Part shown: piece after piece, positions 6,156-8,913 of the stretch
How the letters are laid out: every line of letters begins with the position of its first letter
Numbering within the stretch: position 1 is the first letter of the stretch
DNA from: a bacterium
GTDB taxonomy: Bacteria > Armatimonadota > HRBIN16
Assembly: GCA_025057335.1 (NCBI GenBank)
Contig: JANWXG010000091.1
Location: 1 to 8,913, forward strand
Length of the DNA: 8,913 nucleotides
Direction: 5' to 3'
The notes under the pieces: model-generated
Database searches by the model: none
Told to the model about the DNA's origin: nothing
Seen by the model: the letters and a program-made list of their open reading frames with translations, nothing else
Made by a program: the position numbers and the translations under genes

Positions 6156-7015
6156 GCGCAGGGGCGACGGCAGCGGACTATCGCTACTGTGCGGCGCTGC
6201 AGCGTCGCTTCGGCAAGAGCTACTACTTTGCTACGCGCTTCTTCCCCGCCGCATTGCGTCCGCACGTGCACGCCCTCTATGCCTTCGTGAGGGTGCCCGA
6301 CCAGTGGGTGGACGAGCCTGCAGGCATCTCGCGCGAGGAAGCGCAACGGCTGATTGACTGCTATGAAGCCGACCTGCGACGCGCCCTGGAGGGCGAAGAG
6401 GTAGAAAGCCCTGTGTTGCGCGCGTTCGCCCAGACCGCCCGCCAATTCCACATTCCCCTGCGCTACATGACCGACTTTCTGGACGCTATGCGCCGCGACT
6501 TGCACTGCCTGCGCTACCACACGTACGCCGAGCTGGAGGGCTACATGTGGGGCAGCGCGGGCGTCGTGGGGGCAATGATGCTGTGCCTGTTCCGCAGCCA
6601 CCACGAGCAGCTGCTGCCCTATGCGGTGCGCATGGGCGAGGCGATGCAGATGACCAACTTCCTGCGCGACGTGGGCGAGGACTGGCGTCGGGGCAGGGTC
6701 TACCTGCCGCAGGAGGACCTGGAGCGGTTCGGCGTGACGGAGGGGGACATCGCGCAGGGCAGGCTGTCTGAGCCGATGCTGAACCTGCTGCGCTTTGAAA
6801 TCGAGCGCACGCGCGCCCTCTATCGGGAGGCGGAGGTAGGCATCGCCTTGCTGCCGAGAGAGTATCGCTATCCCGTGCTGCTGGGCAGCCGACTCTACGC
6901 GCAGATTCTGTATCGCATCGAGGCGAACGGCTACGACGTGTTCCGTCAGCGCGCCCGCACAGGCACGTGGGAGAAGGTGTGGCTTGCCTGGCGGTGCTGG
7001 CGACAGCAGGGCTGA
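6131..7015 (+). CDS. crtB: Phytoene/squalene synthase family, phytoene synthase
   Basis: A 294-aa protein of usual CrtB length. CrtB condenses two geranylgeranyl diphosphates to phytoene, the first committed carotenoid step. Features in order: FGKSYYFATRFFP (27-39), first aspartate motif D57-QWV-D61-E, YMWGSAGVVGAMM (138-150, equivalent to the family's YCY.VAG.VG), and second aspartate motif NFLRDVGED (176-184) followed by WRRGRVYLP. The ATG at 6131 is chosen because the conserved region begins about 15 residues later; the frame is open upstream but overlaps the acyltransferase. The chosen start overlaps that gene by 25 bp and has only a weak GAG-type SD, so translation is probably coupled. 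Squalene synthase is a distant alternative; the context favours phytoene. Confidence 0.95.
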   Translation: MVGKGRTISAGATAADYRYCAALQRRFGKSYYFATRFFPAALRPHVHALYAFVRVPDQWVDEPAGISREEAQRLIDCYEADLRRALEGEEVESPVLRAFAQTARQFHIPLRYMTDFLDAMRRDLHCLRYHTYAELEGYMWGSAGVVGAMMLCLFRSHHEQLLPYAVRMGEAMQMTNFLRDVGEDWRRGRVYLPQEDLERFGVTEGDIAQGRLSEPMLNLLRFEIERTRALYREAEVGIALLPREYRYPVLLGSRLYAQILYRIEANGYDVFRQRARTGTWEKVWLAWRCWRQQG

Positions 7016-7039
7016 TGCGCTCTGCGCAGTGCGCTCAGC
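7011..7039. terminator. Hairpin spanning both stop codons of convergent genes (possible bidirectional terminator)
   Basis: GCTGA-T-GCGC pairs with GCGC-TCAGC around a 10-base loop, giving nine pairs with one bulged T. The hairpin contains the crtB TGA (7013-7015) and the antiporter stop (7035-7037 on the minus strand); only 19 bp separate the two genes. There is no T-run on either side, so intrinsic termination is doubtful. Confidence 0.4.
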
Positions 7040-8210
7040 CCTCGTCGTACGCCAGGCTGGCTTGCCTCGCGGCTTCTGGACGCACGCTCGATATCTCCTC
7101 AACGGAGGGCTTGAAGAAAGCCTGCGCGATGAGCGTGGGCACCAGCGCACTGCCAATCACCACTGTGACTAGCACTGTGTATTGTGCCTGAGTGATGTGA
7201 CCATGCGTCAAGCCGAACAGGGCAGAGATGGTACCAAAGGTCAGCCCGGTACTCATCAGCAGAGTGGTGTACGTGGCTTCGCGATGAGGCATTCGGAACA
7301 GACGGCAAAGCGGATAGCATCCGACCACCTTCGCGGCGACCTTGACGCCAAGCAACACGCTGATCAGTCCCGCTGCCCCCCAGAGAGTGGGCAGAGAGAT
7401 GTACGAACCCGCCTTCAGGAAGTAGAACGGTGTCAAGAGGGTGAAGGTCATCGAGCGGATGCGGTGCAGGAAGTCGCGATGCTTCGCCATCGTGCCCGCT
7501 AGCACCAGTCCCAGCAGGTATGCCCCCAGCACCGCCTCGCTGTTCGCCTGCACCGCCAGCGCGCCCAACATCAGCAGCAGCAATAACACGAACTTCACCT
7601 GCGGCTCGCTGGTATGCGCACCTACCTGCCTGAAGAACCAGCGGGTGAGGCTGGGTGCCAGCGCGAGCGTGACTGCCAGTATGGTGACGAACACCAGCAG
7701 CCAAAGGTTGGTATGGGCAAACAGCAGTCCTAGCGCAACCACCGTGCCCAGGTCGGTCACGAAGCAGGCGGCGAGGAGGAGCTTGCCTAGTGGAGTGCGG
7801 TTCATCCCCGTTTCGATCATCACGGCGTACACTACCGCGACCGAGGTGGTGGAGAGGGCGATGCCCGCGATTTTGGCGGCGTTCGCTCCCCATCCCGCGA
7901 CGTAGTAGGCGTATGCCATCGCCCCCAGGAAGGGCGCAAGGAAGGAGAAGAAGCCCAGCGTCAACGCTGTCTTCCAGTGCTGACGCATCGCTTCCGGTTC
8001 AATCTCCGCGCCCGCCAGGAAGGTAAGCAATACGCCCCCCAGCCCCGCGAGAAAGTTCACCCATTCGTTCGGCTGCAGTTGGAACAGGTTGCCTCCTAAC
8101 ATGCCGAACAGAATCTCCGCTAGCGCTACGCTCAGCGCCAGACGCACCGAAACCACCGACGCCGCCAGCGCTAGGGCTATCCACACCAGCGCGGTCCACC
8201 AGATGTTCAT
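7035..8210 (-). CDS. CPA2-family cation/proton antiporter (Kef/Nap-type Na+/H+ exchanger domain)
   Basis: A 391-aa polytopic membrane protein with about 11-12 hydrophobic segments covering nearly its whole length. Typical features are LLTFLAGAEIEPEAMR (61-76), the substrate-site helix ACFVTDLGTVVAL (148-160) with T152-D153, an unwound region around PFYFLKAGSY (261-270), and a lysine helix GVKVAAKVVG (288-297). These match the sodium/hydrogen exchanger domain PF00999. It lacks the C-terminal RCK/TrkA_N domain of KefB/KefC. A GGAGGTGA Shine-Dalgarno (8219-8226) precedes the ATG with 8-nt spacing and fixes the start. It is the second gene of an operon, 16 bp after the 151-aa gene, under a predicted fluoride riboswitch. 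A role in ion or pH homeostasis during fluoride stress is therefore inferred; the transported ion is not predictable. Confidence 0.92.
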   Translation of the reverse strand: MNIWWTALVWIALALAASVVSVRLALSVALAEILFGMLGGNLFQLQPNEWVNFLAGLGGVLLTFLAGAEIEPEAMRQHWKTALTLGFFSFLAPFLGAMAYAYYVAGWGANAAKIAGIALSTTSVAVVYAVMIETGMNRTPLGKLLLAACFVTDLGTVVALGLLFAHTNLWLLVFVTILAVTLALAPSLTRWFFRQVGAHTSEPQVKFVLLLLLMLGALAVQANSEAVLGAYLLGLVLAGTMAKHRDFLHRIRSMTFTLLTPFYFLKAGSYISLPTLWGAAGLISVLLGVKVAAKVVGCYPLCRLFRMPHREATYTTLLMSTGLTFGTISALFGLTHGHITQAQYTVLVTVVIGSALVPTLIAQAFFKPSVEEISSVRPEAARQASLAYDEG

Positions 8211-8226
8211 TCTCGTCGTCACCTCC

Positions 8227-8682
8227 CTATCGTTTTGGCGGAAAGTATGTGTCCGCGACTTGTTGCACGTGGTGCAGTTCGCGCTCAATAGTGTGTTGCA
8301 GGCGACGCAGTGCCTGCCGTTCCTCCTCACTCAACGCGCCATATCGCCTCTCGATCCGTTCTGGGTCTAGTTCGGGCAGGAGAGCATCCCGCAAACCGCT
8401 CAGGAGGAAGCGGAGCCAGTAACAGGTGGTCTCGAGAGGTTCTGGCTGGTCGTGCCGCCCGGTCAGTTCGGGAACTAAGGGCTGCAGTACGTCGCGGTAA
8501 CTGCGCACCAGCCTGTCCAGCGCGTCCTGCAGCGGTCGCCATTGCGCCTCGGGTAGGGGCGTCAGCCGTTGTCCACCGCCAGAGGGCGAGATGCCCATCC
8601 AGCCCGCCTGCGTAATGCGGTGGACGGTGTCCTCCAACTGCACGAGCAGCGCATACAGGTGCCTACGATGACTATCGTTCAT
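8227..8682 (-). CDS. Conserved-looking hypothetical protein, 151 aa, first gene of the riboswitch operon
   Basis: I do not recognise this family. The product is soluble-looking, with no signal peptide or membrane segment. It is probably mostly helical, with amphipathic stretches near residues 5-26, 48-70, 83-106 and 118-143, the last rich in E, R, Q and H (ERQALRRLQHTIERELHHVQ). A Gly/Ser/Pro-rich break follows GWMGIS near residue 35. The ATG at 8682 is preferred to an in-frame TTG at 8697 because GGGAG lies 8 nt before the ATG. It is the gene directly behind the riboswitch terminator and ends 16 bp before the antiporter, so the two are almost certainly co-transcribed. A partner or regulator of the antiporter, or an independent fluoride-response protein, are both possible. 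Confidence 0.75.
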   Translation of the reverse strand: MNDSHRRHLYALLVQLEDTVHRITQAGWMGISPSGGGQRLTPLPEAQWRPLQDALDRLVRSYRDVLQPLVPELTGRHDQPEPLETTCYWLRFLLSGLRDALLPELDPERIERRYGALSEEERQALRRLQHTIERELHHVQQVADTYFPPKR

Positions 8683-8695
8683 GTTGGTAGCTCCC

Positions 8696-8733
8696 AAAAC
8701 GCGAAAAGGCTCCTGCTCAGATGAGCAGGAGCC
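8696..8733 (-). terminator. Intrinsic terminator forming the riboswitch expression platform
   Basis: On the minus strand, GGCTCCTGCTCA (8733-8722 arm) pairs perfectly with TGAGCAGGAGCC (ending 8708): twelve possible pairs, or eleven with a four-base loop. TTTT follows at 8707-8704, with a second TTTT at 8699-8696. The Shine-Dalgarno of the 151-aa gene comes immediately after, so the terminator governs that operon rather than ending an upstream gene. Its 5' arm is also the 3' strand of the aptamer. Confidence 0.88.
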
Positions 8734-8793
8734 ATTAGCCTTCTTCGGCGGTTCGCCCTTCTGTGGAAGGGCAGGCGGTCCTCCATCGCCTCT
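8727..8793 (-). ncRNA. Fluoride riboswitch aptamer (crcB motif)
   Basis: Minus-strand RNA. P1 is AGGCG (8791-8787) with CGCCU (8777-8773), closing loop AUGGAGGAC. An extra 6-bp hairpin, GCCCUU-CCACAG-AAGGGC, occupies 8772-8755. P3 is GCC-GAAGAA-GGC (8749-8738), followed by UAAUGGCUCCUGC. Loop bases GGAG (8784-8781) pair with CUCC (8731-8728) as the pseudoknot. Against the Thermotoga petrophila fluoride riboswitch as I remember it, the GAUG at the P1 loop and the U38, A40, U41, G42 and U48 equivalents are all retained. Fluoride binding stabilises the pseudoknot and should block the overlapping terminator, turning on the 151-aa gene and antiporter. Other aptamer classes I considered do not share this GAUG...AAUGGCUCCU pattern. 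Confidence 0.92.
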
Positions 8794-8809
8794 GATTACA
8801 TCATGCCCT

Positions 8810-8840
8810 GTTGCAAGCGGCGCAATTTGCCGCCTGCAAC
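8810..8840 (-). promoter_or_regulatory. Hairpin at the extreme 5' end of the riboswitch transcript
   Basis: GTTGCAGGCGGC pairs with GCCGCTTGCAAC around AAATTGC: twelve pairs, one of them G-U. The first base of the stem (8840) is 7 nt downstream of the -10 box, so the RNA would begin with this hairpin. A 5'-end stem-loop could protect the leader from 5'-dependent decay. It is not part of the aptamer as I know it. Confidence 0.6.
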
Positions 8841-8846
8841 ACCTCC

Positions 8847-8855
8847 ATTATACCA
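8847..8855 (-). promoter_or_regulatory. Extended -10 promoter of the fluoride-riboswitch operon
   Basis: The minus strand reads TGG-TATAAT: a perfect -10 box (8852-8847) with the TG extension in place. The -35 position (8875-8870, ACCTCT) does not match consensus, which is common for extended -10 promoters. Predicted start is near 8840, giving a leader of about 158 nt before the ATG at 8682. Confidence 0.75.
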
Positions 8856-8900
8856 CATATATCGCGAGAAGAGGTAGAGCGGTGAGGTTTTTGCCACTTC

Positions 8901-8913
8901 GAGGGGAGGAAAT
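8901..8913 (+). promoter_or_regulatory. SD-like purine tract, probable divergent gene just outside the window
   Basis: GAGGGGAGGAAAT at the window edge resembles a strong Shine-Dalgarno on the plus strand. A gene divergent from the riboswitch operon probably starts within a few bases beyond 8913. No clear plus-strand promoter is seen; TATATC at 8858-8863 is a weak -10 candidate. Confidence 0.4.

Noticed and set aside
8683..8697. TTG start at 8697 for the 151-aa protein
   Set aside because: It would overlap the GGGAG SD and the terminator T-run; the ATG at 8682 has proper SD spacing.
8704..8733. Terminator of an upstream minus-strand gene
   Set aside because: It lies only about 20 nt before the start codon of the 151-aa gene, and its 5' arm doubles as the aptamer's 3' strand, so it is an attenuator.
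8727..8793. Other riboswitch classes (c-di-AMP ydaO, guanidine, manganese)
   Set aside because: The P1 loop GAUGG, the AAUGGCUCC strand and the GGAG/CUCC pseudoknot fit the fluoride motif; hallmarks of the others are absent.
8849..8863. Plus-strand divergent promoter
   Set aside because: TATACC or TATATC could be -10 boxes, but no acceptable -35 lies at the right distance, and the region is AT-rich because of the minus-strand promoter.

Overview
The window reads as an ordinary bacterial chromosome of moderately high GC (roughly 60% by eye) with tightly packed genes. A DUF1800 protein, a CruF-type carotenoid cluster and many short palindromic repeats would fit a member of Armatimonadota or a similar deep-branching, often thermophilic lineage. 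That placement is an inference from gene content; no marker gene is present.

Layout. (1) 2-589: 3' end of a DUF1800-family gene. (2) 590-1740: about 1.15 kb with no believable gene, filled with short dispersed repeats: GTAG-footed REP-like hairpins, two copies of a 90-bp element, a 63-bp tandem pair of hairpin units and a 52-bp palindrome. It ends in two inverted repeats and a consensus -10 box. (3) 1741-7015, plus strand: a carotenoid cluster of a CruF-type hydratase, a CrtI-type desaturase, a 322-bp repeat-filled gap, a CruC/CruG-type glycosyltransferase, an HX4D acyltransferase and phytoene synthase CrtB. Genes on each side of the gap overlap their neighbours. CrtB makes phytoene, CrtI desaturates it, CruF adds water at the psi end, and the last two enzymes can add a sugar and a fatty acid. 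No cyclase is present, so an acyclic hydroxy-carotenoid glycoside ester is the likely product. (4) 7035-8850, minus strand, convergent with the cluster: a two-gene operon of an unknown 151-aa soluble protein and a CPA2 (Kef/Nap-type) cation/proton antiporter.

The most striking element is the leader of the minus-strand operon. From an extended -10 promoter (8847-8855) the RNA begins with a 12-bp hairpin. It then forms what I read as a fluoride (crcB-motif) riboswitch, whose 3' strand is shared with a 12-bp terminator stem ending just before the Shine-Dalgarno sequence. The antiporter and the unknown protein are therefore predicted to be switched on by fluoride. The unknown protein is the best candidate in this window for an undescribed component of a fluoride-response system. 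The window closes with a purine-rich, SD-like sequence pointing to a divergent plus-strand gene just outside.
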